Positions 32,065 to 41,290 of a stretch of DNA of 48,094 nucleotides are shown piece by piece. The notes below the pieces were generated by a model. The model was not told the DNA's origin. It ran no database searches and saw only the letters and a list, made by a program, of their open reading frames with translations. The position numbers were made by a program, and so were the translations under genes. The DNA comes from Flavobacteriia bacterium (GTDB lineage Bacteria > Bacteroidota > Bacteroidia > Flavobacteriales_D > Crocinitomicaceae): the NCBI GenBank assembly GCA_947490145.1, contig CANLGD010000018.1:1-48094 (forward strand). Direction: 5' to 3'. Numbering within the stretch: the first letter of the stretch is position 1; each line of letters begins with the position of its first letter.

Positions 32065-34348
32065 TTTATTTGAAATAGATGAGTGGAAAATAATTGAAAA
32101 TGGATTTACTCCATCCAAACAAAAACAGGCTGAAAGTATTTTCAGTATTGGAAATGGTTCTTTTGGACAAAGAGCAAATTTTGAAGAAAAATATACTGGG
32201 GACAGCTTACAAGGAAGTTATGTAGGTGGAGTTTATTACCCTGATAAAACAAGAGTTGGTTGGTGGAAAAATGGTTACCCTGAATATTTTGCAAAAGTGT
32301 TAAATTCATGTAATTGGATTGGAATTAACATAGAAATTGATGGATTTCAACTTGATTTAAATACCTGCGAAGTTAAATCTTTTCACCGCGAACTAAACAT
32401 GTTTGAAGGGACTTTAAAACGTTCTTTTCGCTGTGTTTTCCAAAACGGAAAAGAAATAGAAGTCAAATCTATTCGCTTTTGTTCCATGGAAAGAGAAGAA
32501 ATCGGAGCAATATCGTATTCAATTACCCCAATAAATTTTAGTGGTAATGTGAAATTTTCTCCTTATTTGGATTGTAAAGTGATGAATCACGATTCGAACT
32601 ACGATGAATATTTTTGGGATGAAGATTTTCATAAAATCGGGATTAAAAAAGGAATCGTTTGCGTTAAAACTAAAAAAACAAACTTCCACGTTGCCACTGC
32701 TATGCGTATTTCCTTTTGGAAAGAATCAGAATTATTGGACATTCATCCAAATTTAGTTGAAAGAGAATTTTATGTGGAAAATAATTTTGAATATTATCTT
32801 GAAAAAGGAGTAACACATACTTTAAAAAAATATGTTTCTGTTTCTTCAACTATAAATCATTCTGAATTTTCGTATGCTACAATTGCTTTAAATCGCGTTA
32901 CAAAAGCATACATAAATGGTTTTGATATGCTTTTAGCTGAGCACAAAGCTGCTTGGGCAAATATTTGGTCAAATTCTGATATTAAAATCGAAGGAGATAG
33001 TGCATCACAGCAAGCAATTCGCTTTAATATTTTTCATTTATTTCAAACATATACGGGAAAAAATAGCAAGTTAAATATTGGACCAAAAGGTTTCACTGGT
33101 GAAAAATATGGAGGAGCAACTTACTGGGATACAGAAGCTTACTGCTTACCATTTTACCTAAAAACAGCTGAATCAAAAATTGCAAGACAACTTTTAGTTT
33201 ACCGTCATAATCATTTGCAAAAAGCGATAGAAAACGCAGAAAAATTAGGTTTTAAAGACGGGGCTGCTCTCTATCCAATGGTTACCATGAATGGCGAAGA
33301 ATGTCACAATGAATGGGAAATCACCTTTGAAGAAATTCATAGAAACGGAGCAATTGCATTTGGAATTTACAATTATGTTCGACACACTTTAGACGAACAA
33401 TATTTAGTTGAATATGGTCGTGATGTTTTGGTTGGAATAGCTCGTTTTTGGGCGCAACGCTTCAACTGGTCAGATGACAAAAAATCCTACGTAATGCTTG
33501 GTGTTACTGGTCCAAACGAATATGAAAATAATATAAATAATAACTGGTACACAAATTATTTGGCGAAATGGTGTTTAACGTATTCCCTAGAAGTTGAAAA
33601 TAAATTCGCTAAAGATAATAAAGTTTTACTTCGCTCTGGTGAAGCTGAAAAATGGCAACACATCATTGATAATGTTTATCAACCCAAAAAAGCCAATTCT
33701 CGCGTTTACCTGCAACAAGATGGATTTTTGGATAAAGAACAATTAATAGTTTCTGATATCCCCCAAAGTGAATTACCGATAAATCAACATTGGTCCTGGG
33801 ATCGTATTTTGCGTTCCGTTTTCATTAAACAAGCTGATGTATTGCAAGGAATTTACCTCTTTGAAGATCATTTTGACAAAGAAACCATCAAAGAAAATTT
33901 TGAATTTTATGAACCTAAAACTGTTCATGAATCTTCCCTATCACCCTGCGTACATTCAATTTTAGCTGCTACTTTAGGGAATAAAAAAATGGCTTATGAC
34001 ATGTATTTAAGAACTTCTCGTTTGGACCTAGATGACTACAACCATGAAGCAGATGAAGGCCTACACATTACGAGTATGGCGGGCACTTGGATGAGTGTTG
34101 TTGAAGGAATGGCTGGTGTACGAATCAATGAAGAAGGACTTTTCATCAATCCAATTATTCCAGAAACTTGGAAAAATTATTCTTTCAATATGTTGTTTCG
34201 AGGAAATCCTATGACAATAAAAATTACTCAAAATACCATTGAAATAACTAATAATAGTTCTTCTGAAATTGAAGCAACTTTGTTTTCAGAAAAAATAATA
34301 ATAAAATCCAAAGAAACTTCAAACTTCTCTTTCAATCTATTCATTTAA
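32057..34348 (+). CDS. GH65 disaccharide phosphorylase (probably maltose phosphorylase)
   Basis: This 763-residue cytoplasmic enzyme has an N-terminal beta-sandwich (~1-270), a catalytic (alpha/alpha)6 barrel and a C-terminal beta domain. The catalytic acid is in NGEECHNEWEITFEEIHRNG (~residue 415-435), and GPKGFTGEKYGGATYWDTEA is the family block around residue 345. It splits an alpha-glucobiose with phosphate to give glucose and beta-glucose-1-phosphate. Maltose is the likely substrate given the amylases and pgmB; trehalose or kojibiose cannot be excluded from sequence alone. Confidence 0.9.
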   Translation: MLNLFEIDEWKIIENGFTPSKQKQAESIFSIGNGSFGQRANFEEKYTGDSLQGSYVGGVYYPDKTRVGWWKNGYPEYFAKVLNSCNWIGINIEIDGFQLDLNTCEVKSFHRELNMFEGTLKRSFRCVFQNGKEIEVKSIRFCSMEREEIGAISYSITPINFSGNVKFSPYLDCKVMNHDSNYDEYFWDEDFHKIGIKKGIVCVKTKKTNFHVATAMRISFWKESELLDIHPNLVEREFYVENNFEYYLEKGVTHTLKKYVSVSSTINHSEFSYATIALNRVTKAYINGFDMLLAEHKAAWANIWSNSDIKIEGDSASQQAIRFNIFHLFQTYTGKNSKLNIGPKGFTGEKYGGATYWDTEAYCLPFYLKTAESKIARQLLVYRHNHLQKAIENAEKLGFKDGAALYPMVTMNGEECHNEWEITFEEIHRNGAIAFGIYNYVRHTLDEQYLVEYGRDVLVGIARFWAQRFNWSDDKKSYVMLGVTGPNEYENNINNNWYTNYLAKWCLTYSLEVENKFAKDNKVLLRSGEAEKWQHIIDNVYQPKKANSRVYLQQDGFLDKEQLIVSDIPQSELPINQHWSWDRILRSVFIKQADVLQGIYLFEDHFDKETIKENFEFYEPKTVHESSLSPCVHSILAATLGNKKMAYDMYLRTSRLDLDDYNHEADEGLHITSMAGTWMSVVEGMAGVRINEEGLFINPIIPETWKNYSFNMLFRGNPMTIKITQNTIEITNNSSSEIEATLFSEKIIIKSKETSNFSFNLFI

Positions 34349-34364
34349 TTAAAAAATATAAATT

Positions 34365-36725
34365 ATGAAAAATTCTAGCAAATTGTTTTCGAAATATCTT
34401 GTAGTAGTTCTTCTATTCTTAAATTGTAATTTAAATTCACAAATTAATAATCCAAAAAAACAAATTGTTTTACAAGGTTTTTGGTGGGATTATTGGAATT
34501 CAAATTATCAAAATGGATGGGCAAATTATTTAGCTGAATTAGCTCCAAGGCTAAAAGAAATGGGAATTGACGCAGTCTGGATTCCTCCAACCATCAAAAG
34601 TCAGACGCAAAATGGAGTGGGATACTCCCCTTTTGATCATTATGACTTAGGAGACAAGTATCAAAAAGGATTTTTGAAAACTAGAATTGGCGATAAAGAT
34701 GAATTATTGCGTATGATGGCTGTGATGAAAGCGAATGGAATAGATGTAATTCAGGATTTAGTTTTAAATCACGTCACTGGTGCTGGAAGTTCAACCGGAT
34801 CTGGTGGTGCTGATGCAACTGCAATGGATGATGGCTCTACTCAAAAGTATAAAAATTTCAGGTACTCTTGTTACTTAACACCTACAAATGGTGAAGCAGC
34901 GACAAATTACCTTTTAAAATCTGGTAGATTTAGTAAAAATTGGCAAAACTTTTATCCAAATAATTCAAATGTTTGTTGTTCTAACGAAATCAATTCTCCT
35001 TACTGGGGACCAGATATTTCTTACGAAAGTAATGCATTTGGTTTAAGTGGAAATGCTACATATAATCCAAGTCAAAGTACTGATTACATGAGAACAAATA
35101 CGCGTAATTGGTTGATTTGGTACAAAAAACAAATGGGATGGGATGGTGTTCGTTTAGATGCCATAAAACATTTCCCAAATTATGTGGCAGAAGATTTTTT
35201 ATGGAACTTACAATATGGAGCTGGCTGGGCTAGCGGTGGTGATGATATGTTTTCTGTTGGAGAATGGGTTGGTGGTTCTTCTGAACTTGATGCATGGTGT
35301 TCAGCCGTTCAGGATAGATCTGGTACCTTTGATTTTTCATTGAGAAATGCTTTAACAGGTATTATTGGCGGGAACGGCCTTTTTGATTTAGGTTCGGTTC
35401 CAGGATTTCAGCAGTCAAATCGTTCCCGGACTGTTCCTTTTGTAAATAATCATGATACCTACAGGCCAATGCTTGACGCAGCTGGAAATTACACAGGTTG
35501 GAACTCATCACAACAATTAGGAACTCAAATAGAGCAAACAGATGCAAGATTTAGCGCAGTTTACGCAATTTCTTTAGCTGTTGATGGAGCTCCAGAAATA
35601 TTTTTTGAAGATTTATTCAATATTGGATATTTAAGTAATCGTTTTTCACATCATCCAGCAAATGAGAGCGAATTACCAGTTAATAGTGACCTCAAAAACT
35701 TAATTTGGTGTCATCAAAATTTGCATTTCAAAGATGGAGCGTATTTAGTTAGACGTCAATCTGCTGATGCTTTGGTAATAGAACGTGGCGGAAAAGCATT
35801 GATCGGAATTACAGATAATTACGCAACTTGGCAAGATATCTATGGTGTGCAAACCTCTTGGTCAGATGGAACAGTATTAGTTGATTATTCCGGTGCAAAT
35901 GGAACAGCAACAAAAACCGTTTATGGTGGAGGATTAGTTGACATCAATATTCCTCCATGCAATGGAACCGCAGGAGCAGGAAGAAAAGGATATTGCGTTT
36001 GGGCACCTCAAGGAATTGGCACAAATTATGTTCGGCCTTCAAAAAGAATTACCCAAGAATGGGAAATGGACAATGATTTGGGAGATTCTCATAGCTCATC
36101 ATTGCAGCAAGGCGGTAAAACTCCAAATAATAGTTTAGATTGTAGAGTTGTCGGAAGAGTTTTTGCACAACAAGGAGAAGTTATTAATGTAATTTTATAT
36201 CCCCAAGATACTTTAAAATCAATGGAAATTATTTTATTAGATAAAGATTGTAATCCACTTGATTCGATTACTGGTGCTGGAAATTTAAGCCTCACTTACA
36301 CTCCAACAAGTTCTTCTTGGCATACCATCAGAATTAAAAATGGGACGGCCACTCAAACTGGTCAAAAATGCTGGGTAAAAGCTGAATACCAAGCACCAGA
36401 AGTTGTTGCTACAAATGTAACAAAAAACAAATGTGCTTGCACAGCTGCCCCATTGGTGAATGATTTGGAAGAAAATGCAGCTTTAGTTTTTTCAATTACT
36501 CCAAATCCTGCCCAAGACATTATTTTAGTTGAAATGCAAAATCCATTTATTGGCAATAACACTTGGGAAATTAAAGATATAAATGGCCGTCTAATGAAAA
36601 TGGGCAAGGCTGATTTTGGCAAAAATTCTTTTGAAGTAAATGTTAGTGCACTGCCTACAGGAATTTATTTTATAGAAGTTAATCAACAAGAAAATAAATT
36701 GGTACAAAAGTTTGTGAAAGAATAA
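34365..36725 (+). CDS. T9SS-secreted GH13 alpha-amylase
   Basis: A signal peptide (about residues 1-25) precedes a GH13 barrel starting QIVLQGFWWDYWNSN. Region I is DLVLNHVT (D131-H136), the nucleophile is D265 in GVRLDAIKH, the acid/base is E300 in VGEWVGG and the stabiliser is D364 in NNHDTYR. A beta domain and a ~100-residue extra region lead to a T9SS type A sorting domain at ~710-786 (ITPNPAQDIILVEM, then WEIKDINGRLMKMG and LPTGIYFIEV). The mature enzyme should be released or anchored at the cell surface and attack starch there. It closes the sugar operon before the terminator at 36790. Confidence 0.93.
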   Translation: MKNSSKLFSKYLVVVLLFLNCNLNSQINNPKKQIVLQGFWWDYWNSNYQNGWANYLAELAPRLKEMGIDAVWIPPTIKSQTQNGVGYSPFDHYDLGDKYQKGFLKTRIGDKDELLRMMAVMKANGIDVIQDLVLNHVTGAGSSTGSGGADATAMDDGSTQKYKNFRYSCYLTPTNGEAATNYLLKSGRFSKNWQNFYPNNSNVCCSNEINSPYWGPDISYESNAFGLSGNATYNPSQSTDYMRTNTRNWLIWYKKQMGWDGVRLDAIKHFPNYVAEDFLWNLQYGAGWASGGDDMFSVGEWVGGSSELDAWCSAVQDRSGTFDFSLRNALTGIIGGNGLFDLGSVPGFQQSNRSRTVPFVNNHDTYRPMLDAAGNYTGWNSSQQLGTQIEQTDARFSAVYAISLAVDGAPEIFFEDLFNIGYLSNRFSHHPANESELPVNSDLKNLIWCHQNLHFKDGAYLVRRQSADALVIERGGKALIGITDNYATWQDIYGVQTSWSDGTVLVDYSGANGTATKTVYGGGLVDINIPPCNGTAGAGRKGYCVWAPQGIGTNYVRPSKRITQEWEMDNDLGDSHSSSLQQGGKTPNNSLDCRVVGRVFAQQGEVINVILYPQDTLKSMEIILLDKDCNPLDSITGAGNLSLTYTPTSSSWHTIRIKNGTATQTGQKCWVKAEYQAPEVVATNVTKNKCACTAAPLVNDLEENAALVFSITPNPAQDIILVEMQNPFIGNNTWEIKDINGRLMKMGKADFGKNSFEVNVSALPTGIYFIEVNQQENKLVQKFVKE

Positions 36726-36789
36726 AAAACTATGTTTAAAATTTCTCAAAAACATGTGATTAGAAATTTATAGACTCTAAAAGATAATT

Positions 36790-36820
36790 AAGCCATTTGT
36801 TAATTCAGATGGCTTTTTTT
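36790..36820 (+). terminator. Rho-independent terminator of the maltodextrin operon
   Basis: AAGCCAT (36790-36796) and ATGGCTT (36809-36815) form the stem, followed by a T-run. It lies 64 bp after the amylase stop codon. Confidence 0.8.
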
Positions 36821-36960
36821 GTGTGTAACAAAATACAAAATTTTCTAAATTTAATATCCTCCTCTGTTTAACCATATAAGAAATATAAGGACATATAAAT
36901 GTATTAACTTATAAAAGTTCTTTGATTTTTAAATGCTTAAATTTTTCAAAGCATTTTCAA

Positions 36961-37983
36961 TTAATTTAATGCAAGAACATCTTGTGGAGCAGTTTTTCTA
37001 GATAATTCAAACTTACCAATTTTGATAAAAAACCCTCCTTGTTTTTTGGAAGAAGCTTTTGCTATTCTAAAATCGACTTTGGTTTTGAATTTTTCAGCAA
37101 CAATAGTTGTAAAAAATTTTGCAGGATTTTCCATTTTTGAAAATGCTAAATAAGTTTGTTCGTCCTCAATGGTGTTGAGCACACTTTTTTTATTATTTTC
37201 AAAAGAAGAAGCAAAAACAGCAGGAAAAATTTCAATTTCTCTCTTTTTAGAATCAACTTCAATTGTTACTTTTCGTACTTTAAGTTCTATCAAAACAAGA
37301 TAATTACTTTCAAAATTGTTTATGTTATCCAAAGTTTCTCGTTTGCGTTTAATGCCACTTTTTTTAGAAATAATTGGGTGAAAAATTGATTTACAATTTT
37401 TATTATAAGAATTAATTAGCTTATTTCTTGGATCATAAATTTTGGTTTTTCGTGAAGCAACTAATTTACTAGAACTTAAATTTGGATTATTAGTTGGTAT
37501 TGTAAAGAAAATAATTGCTAAAACTGCGGCAATTATCATAAATTTACTGAAAAGTGGAATAACAATTCCACGTTTCAATTTATTTTTTTTAGAATAAACA
37601 ATTTTTGTATCAGGAATTAAAATTGTTTTTTGGTATAAATTAAATTCTTCTTGAAATTTTTTGTCATTCGTTAAAAAATCTTTTAATTCCTTTTGCTTTG
37701 CTGTTTCAAGCTGTTTTTCGATAGATGAAAGCATGAAATTTTCGTAATTTTCTGCAGAAATGGCTTCTGATTTATCGAAAACTTTTAGTTTTTTAATGAA
37801 ATCATTATCTAAAGATTCTAATGTATTTTCTAAATTAAAACTCATTAAATCCTCATCTTGAATCAAATCAGGATTTTCTGCCAAAAAAATTAAAAAAGCA
37901 CGATTTTCTGCTTCATTTAAATTTCCTTCTATGAAATCTAAATAAAATGCCTCATAATTTTCTGTGTTAATTAATAAGCTCAT
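36961..37983 (-). CDS. Anti-sigma-factor-like membrane protein
   Basis: The 340 residues comprise an acidic N-terminal cytoplasmic part (NYEAFYLDFIEGNLNEAENR, as in anti-sigma or sensor proteins of Bacteroidota), a single hydrophobic helix near residues 147-162 (SKFMIIAAVLAIIFFTIP) and an extracytoplasmic C-terminal region of ~170 residues. Its start overlaps the end of the ECF sigma gene by 4 bp (ATGA), so translation is coupled. The anti-sigma role is inferred from this layout; no ZAS zinc motif (HxxxCxxC) was seen. Confidence 0.65.
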   Translation of the reverse strand: MSLLINTENYEAFYLDFIEGNLNEAENRAFLIFLAENPDLIQDEDLMSFNLENTLESLDNDFIKKLKVFDKSEAISAENYENFMLSSIEKQLETAKQKELKDFLTNDKKFQEEFNLYQKTILIPDTKIVYSKKNKLKRGIVIPLFSKFMIIAAVLAIIFFTIPTNNPNLSSSKLVASRKTKIYDPRNKLINSYNKNCKSIFHPIISKKSGIKRKRETLDNINNFESNYLVLIELKVRKVTIEVDSKKREIEIFPAVFASSFENNKKSVLNTIEDEQTYLAFSKMENPAKFFTTIVAEKFKTKVDFRIAKASSKKQGGFFIKIGKFELSRKTAPQDVLALN

Positions 37984-38510
37984 ACAACTAAATTATGTTC
38001 TTTTAAATGTGTTTTTAAACTTTGTCTTGCTCTAAAAATATAAACTTTCACTTGTGATTCAGTCAATGAAGTTATTTCTGCAATTTCTTCATAAGAATAT
38101 CCTTCATAATCGCGCAGTAAAACAGCGGATTTCTGAATTTCTGGTAATTGATTGAGCGCTTGATCCAACAAAAGTCTTAATTCATTATTGTTACTTTCAG
38201 CATCAGCAAATGCATCAGACATCACGCTTTTGTCAACTAAATCAAAATCGACGCTTCTTTTTTCTTTTTTAACTGAATCAATAATTGTGTGATAAGCAGT
38301 CGTGAATAAATAAGATTTTATTTTTTCTTGAACTATATCCTCATGTTTTAACCAAACTTTCATGAAGGTTTCTTGAACAACATCTTGTGCCAAAGCCCCA
38401 TTTTTAATATGCTTCAAAGCAAAGCGATAAATATTATCGGCATATAATTCTACAGCATTATTGTATTCTTTGGCGTTCAATTTAGTAATTCTTGTATTTA
38501 AGACTAACAA
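37980..38510 (-). CDS. ECF-family RNA polymerase sigma factor
   Basis: Region 2 is recognisable as DVVQETFMKVWLKHEDIV, then YLFTTAYHTIIDSVKKEKR; region 4 as LPEIQKSAVLLRDYEGYSYE and SLTESQVKVYIFRARQSLK. The 176-residue length is normal. The frame opens at a TTG (38510); a second TTG at 38480 gives MNAKEYNNAVELYAD, closer to homologues, and no ATG precedes the conserved region. It should respond to a surface or envelope signal through the adjacent membrane protein. Confidence 0.88.
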   Translation of the reverse strand: MLVLNTRITKLNAKEYNNAVELYADNIYRFALKHIKNGALAQDVVQETFMKVWLKHEDIVQEKIKSYLFTTAYHTIIDSVKKEKRSVDFDLVDKSVMSDAFADAESNNNELRLLLDQALNQLPEIQKSAVLLRDYEGYSYEEIAEITSLTESQVKVYIFRARQSLKTHLKEHNLVV

Positions 38511-38934
38511 GTTACAAAAAAGTTACAGCTCAATTTATAATATTCAACTTTTTTATTTATCTTTAGCTTAATATCTTAAACTTTTCTAGTTTTAGAATAA
38601 ATAAAGTACTGGTTTTCAATATTTTGATATTAAAAATATCAAATATAAAAAAATAAGTTTTATTTTATTATTTAATGCCTTGCTGTATTCTTCTTTTTGG
38701 AATGGAGAAGAAAACAGAGAACTATTTATTGAAATTTAACTTTCAGAATTTGAAAATTATTCAACCTTCGGTTCATTAGGTTAAAAATTCATGTCGCATG
38801 ATTAAATCGGAATCAACTGGTTGAAAATAATTACCGAAGGTTGGTAAATTTTTTATGTTGCTTGCAATCCTATTTTGGACTATGGAATCTATTCAATGTA
38901 AGGATCATTTGGTCTTAGGTCAAATAAAAAATAG
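38511..38934. other. Intergenic region with an 11-bp inverted repeat
   Basis: No gene was recognised between the sigma gene and the methyltransferase. CAACCTTCGGT (38762-38772) and ACCGAAGGTTG (38833-38843) are perfect inverted arms around a 60-base loop that also contains the small palindrome CATG-TCG-CATG. This could be a structured RNA, a transcript end or an element border. Confidence 0.4.
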
Positions 38935-38942
38935 TAAATTTG
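38935..38942 (+). promoter_or_regulatory. Candidate -7 promoter element of the methyltransferase gene
   Basis: TAAATTTG matches TAnnTTTG and lies 20 bases before the ATG at 38963, supporting that start. Confidence 0.45.
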
Positions 38943-38962
38943 TACTTGCAAAATCAAACCAG

Positions 38963-39718
38963 ATGACATTTTTTATTTTAAGTATTTCTTCTTTTCAAGC
39001 AATCAATTTTACTTTAATGCTCGTTTTTTTATTCATTGCCTTTAAGTATTTGGAATCTTTTTGGTCTTACAAAATAAGCAAACCTTTCGCTTGGGAAAAA
39101 GCAATCAAAGAGAAAAAAATCTCAAGAAAAGTGCTTAAAATCGAAAGAAGGTACAAAGATAAAGTGCGTTTGTATAATTTGTGGTTTCAAATTGAACAGT
39201 TAAAAAAAAGGAAAATAAAAGGAGCATTTGCTGAATTGGGCGTCCATCAAGGAGAAACTGCAAAAGCCATTCATTTTATGGATCAAAACAGAAAATTTTA
39301 CCTTTTTGATACTTTTAAAGGATTTGTTAAAGCAGATTTAGTGCAAGAAAAACAAACTGACGAGCGTTTTTCAACCGACATGTTTGCTGATACAAGTGTT
39401 GAAAAAGTAAAAAAGTACATCAATGGAAATGAGCAATTGATTTTCAAAGCTGGCTTTTTTCCGGAAACTATTAAAGGTTTAGAAACCGAAAAATTTGCTT
39501 TTGTACACGTTGATTCCGATTTATATGCTCCCACAATTGAAGCATTAAAGTTCTTTTACCCGCGTTTAGCAAAGGGAGGAGTAATTATCATACATGACTA
39601 TAACCACAATTGGGAAGGTATTCCAAAAGCGATTGAAGAATTTATGCAGAGCATTCCAGAATCTTTGATTGAATTACCTGATTGGCAAGGAAGCGCTATG
39701 ATTATTAAGAATAGTTGA
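38963..39718 (+). CDS. TylF/MycF-like class I SAM-dependent methyltransferase, membrane-anchored
   Basis: The frame is open from 38855, but the promoter-like TAAATTTG at 38935 lies inside that extension, so I place the start at the ATG at 38963 (251 residues). An N-terminal helix (~8-28, NFTLMLVFLFIAFKYL) may anchor it. The catalytic part has the SAM motif FAELGVHQGETAKAIH, the LFDTFKGFV block and FAFVHVDSDLYAPTIEAL, as in macrocin O-methyltransferases, which act on sugar hydroxyls using Mg2+. The substrate here, probably a glycan or polyketide-like sugar, is unknown. Confidence 0.78.
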   Translation: MTFFILSISSFQAINFTLMLVFLFIAFKYLESFWSYKISKPFAWEKAIKEKKISRKVLKIERRYKDKVRLYNLWFQIEQLKKRKIKGAFAELGVHQGETAKAIHFMDQNRKFYLFDTFKGFVKADLVQEKQTDERFSTDMFADTSVEKVKKYINGNEQLIFKAGFFPETIKGLETEKFAFVHVDSDLYAPTIEALKFFYPRLAKGGVIIIHDYNHNWEGIPKAIEEFMQSIPESLIELPDWQGSAMIIKNS

Positions 39719-39772
39719 TTTATTTATTTATTTAGATAAATTAAGGTACTTGTTTTCCTTAAAAATAATTTG

Positions 39773-39780
39773 TATTTTTG
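39773..39780 (+). promoter_or_regulatory. Orphan promoter-like element facing the SPOR gene
   Basis: TATTTTTG with a TTG about 20 bases upstream (39750-39752) resembles the full -33/-7 Bacteroidota promoter. No plus-strand gene follows; transcription would run antisense into the 3' end of the SPOR gene. Confidence 0.35.
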
Positions 39781-39866
39781 GTAAAATAGTAAAAACACGG
39801 GAATTCCTTAACATTACCTGTCCACTTGCTTGGCTTTGAAGTTTTGTCTTGCCTGTTTAAAATATT

Positions 39867-40268
39867 CTATTGATCAATTCGAGGTAAATTAACTTTTTCT
39901 TTCACAATGAAACTTGTAGGGAATTGGTTTTCAACGGTTGATTTCACTTTTTCAGCTTCAATTTGTGTTCTGAAATCTCCCACTTTTAAAAAGTAATTTG
40001 GAGCATTAAAAACGACATAAGTATCAACTTTAGGATATAAATTCATGAATTTAGAGCGAGCTTCATCCACATTTTGTTTATCAATGTCAAAAAATAACTG
40101 AATGCGATAACCTGTAATTTGCGGCGCAATAGCTGGAGAAACAATTGCTCCTTCTTGCTTAATTAACTGATCGATACGAGCATCTTTGATGATTTCTACA
40201 TTTCCTTTTTGAGAAAGTGAACAAGAAGTTATTAATAAAACTGCGAATAAAAGAAATTGTTTTTTCAT
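39867..40268 (-). CDS. SPOR-domain lipoprotein
   Basis: I place the start at the ATG at 40268 (MKKQFLLFAVLLITSCSLSQ), downstream of the frame's first Met at 40295, because it gives a lipoprotein signal with lipobox LITSC and a cleaner promoter distance. The 133-residue protein has a C-terminal SPOR-like domain (~55-125): YRIQLFFDIDKQNVDEARSK, then YFLKVGDFRTQIEAEKVKS. SPOR domains bind denuded glycan at division septa. TACTTTTG lies 24 bases upstream of the ATG. Confidence 0.82.
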   Translation of the reverse strand: MKKQFLLFAVLLITSCSLSQKGNVEIIKDARIDQLIKQEGAIVSPAIAPQITGYRIQLFFDIDKQNVDEARSKFMNLYPKVDTYVVFNAPNYFLKVGDFRTQIEAEKVKSTVENQFPTSFIVKEKVNLPRIDQ

Positions 40269-40292
40269 CTTAAAAATGTTATTTAGACCATA

Positions 40293-40300
40293 CAAAAGTA
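40293..40300 (-). promoter_or_regulatory. Candidate -7 promoter element of the SPOR gene
   Basis: TACTTTTG on the minus strand, 24 bases before the ATG at 40268. Confidence 0.45.
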
Positions 40301-40607
40301 AATTTTATTTTAGTTTAAATCAATATTTACTAACATAATTTCAATTTAGACTCTAATCATTACTTTTCTTTTTACTCAAAAGAAAAATAAAACAAGAGAA
40401 AACTCTGCACTTATTGATACTAAATTCAAACCACTCGCAATAGTCTTCACTTTGTTTTTTACTGACAGTTAGGTGCCGAAATTTATAGAACAATAAAAAA
40501 TCTTATTTTAACTTTCAAATCTTTTATGATTTTTTCTTAAATAAATTAAAGTAGGCAATAAATAATATGAATAAATAAGCATGCTAAATCAAATTCTATT
40601 CCGAAAA
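40301..40607. other. Intergenic stretch without a recognisable gene
   Basis: AT-rich sequence between the SPOR and MscS genes. No open frame of convincing length and no clear hairpin were found. A 30-codon plus-strand frame near 40380-40473 reads protein-like but has no start signals or known family. Confidence 0.4.
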
Positions 40608-41114
40608 TCATTCATGTACCAAAATGATTGTTTTTTGTAAAGCGAGAGAATTGGGAATGGTAATTTTTTCCTTTTCATCATTTTCAAGGTGAATAAAGAA
40701 AAAAGTAATGTTGATTAATTTTCCTTCAATGAAAAAATCTTTGTCAACAATTCGAATATGATCTCCTAATTTTATTGGATGACTGAAAAAAATTATGATT
40801 CCTGAAGTTATATTGGACAAAATAGACCATTGAGCAAAAAATCCAATTCCTAAAACGGTTATAATGGAAGTGAAAAATAAAAACAATTCTTTTTTGTCAA
40901 CTCCCCAAATTGTTACAATAAAAATTATTGCTAATAAGAGAAAAATAATGTTCGTTATTTTAACTGTAATTCTTCTCCTTTCAATGGCAACCCCAAATTT
41001 GATGGACAATTTTTTGATGGCTCTTTTTACCAAAAATTTGGACACTAACCAACATGCAACAATTATTGAAGTGAGAAAAATTTGATGTTCACATCCTTTG
41101 AAATATTCAAACAT
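40608..41114 (-). CDS. Short MscS-family mechanosensitive channel protein
   Basis: Three hydrophobic segments are visible (about 12-27, 55-72 and 75-112); the last includes TVLGIGFFAQWSILSNITSG, the pore-helix motif, followed by IIFFSHPIKLGDHIRIVD, the MscS beta-domain entry. At 168 residues it lacks the full C-terminal cage of canonical MscS (about 286), but short forms are common in Bacteroidota. It should vent solutes on osmotic down-shock. A lysine-rich 56-codon ORF ends 5 bp upstream. Confidence 0.8.
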   Translation of the reverse strand: MFEYFKGCEHQIFLTSIIVACWLVSKFLVKRAIKKLSIKFGVAIERRRITVKITNIIFLLLAIIFIVTIWGVDKKELFLFFTSIITVLGIGFFAQWSILSNITSGIIIFFSHPIKLGDHIRIVDKDFFIEGKLINITFFFIHLENDEKEKITIPNSLALQKTIILVHE

Positions 41115-41119
41115 AGCTT

Positions 41120-41290
41120 TTATTTTTTATCAAAAGTTAACCTAAAAATCCGCTTAGTTCCAGCAACGTCAGATTTTTTTTCATTTTTTGCATCTCCAGA
41201 AACCATTTTCATCACGATATTAATCATTTTATCCGATTCGTTCTTCGCTATTTTTTTCTTTCGAAGACAAACTTGAGTAACTTTTTTCAT
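41120..41290 (-). CDS. Small lysine-rich ORF (56 residues) upstream of the MscS gene
   Basis: On the minus strand an ATG at 41290 opens 56 codons: MKKVTQVCLRRKKIAKNESD, then MINIVMKMVSGDAKNEK, ending IFRLTFDKK and TAA at 41122-41120. The stop lies 5 bases before the MscS ATG, suggesting coupled translation. The protein is strongly basic and hydrophilic. No family recognised; it could also be chance openness in an A-rich strand. Confidence 0.38.
   Translation of the reverse strand: MKKVTQVCLRKKKIAKNESDKMINIVMKMVSGDAKNEKKSDVAGTKRIFRLTFDKK

Noticed and set aside
38855-38962. N-terminal extension of the methyltransferase
   Set aside because: A promoter-like TAAATTTG lies within it and the extension adds no conserved sequence; the ATG at 38963 fits better.
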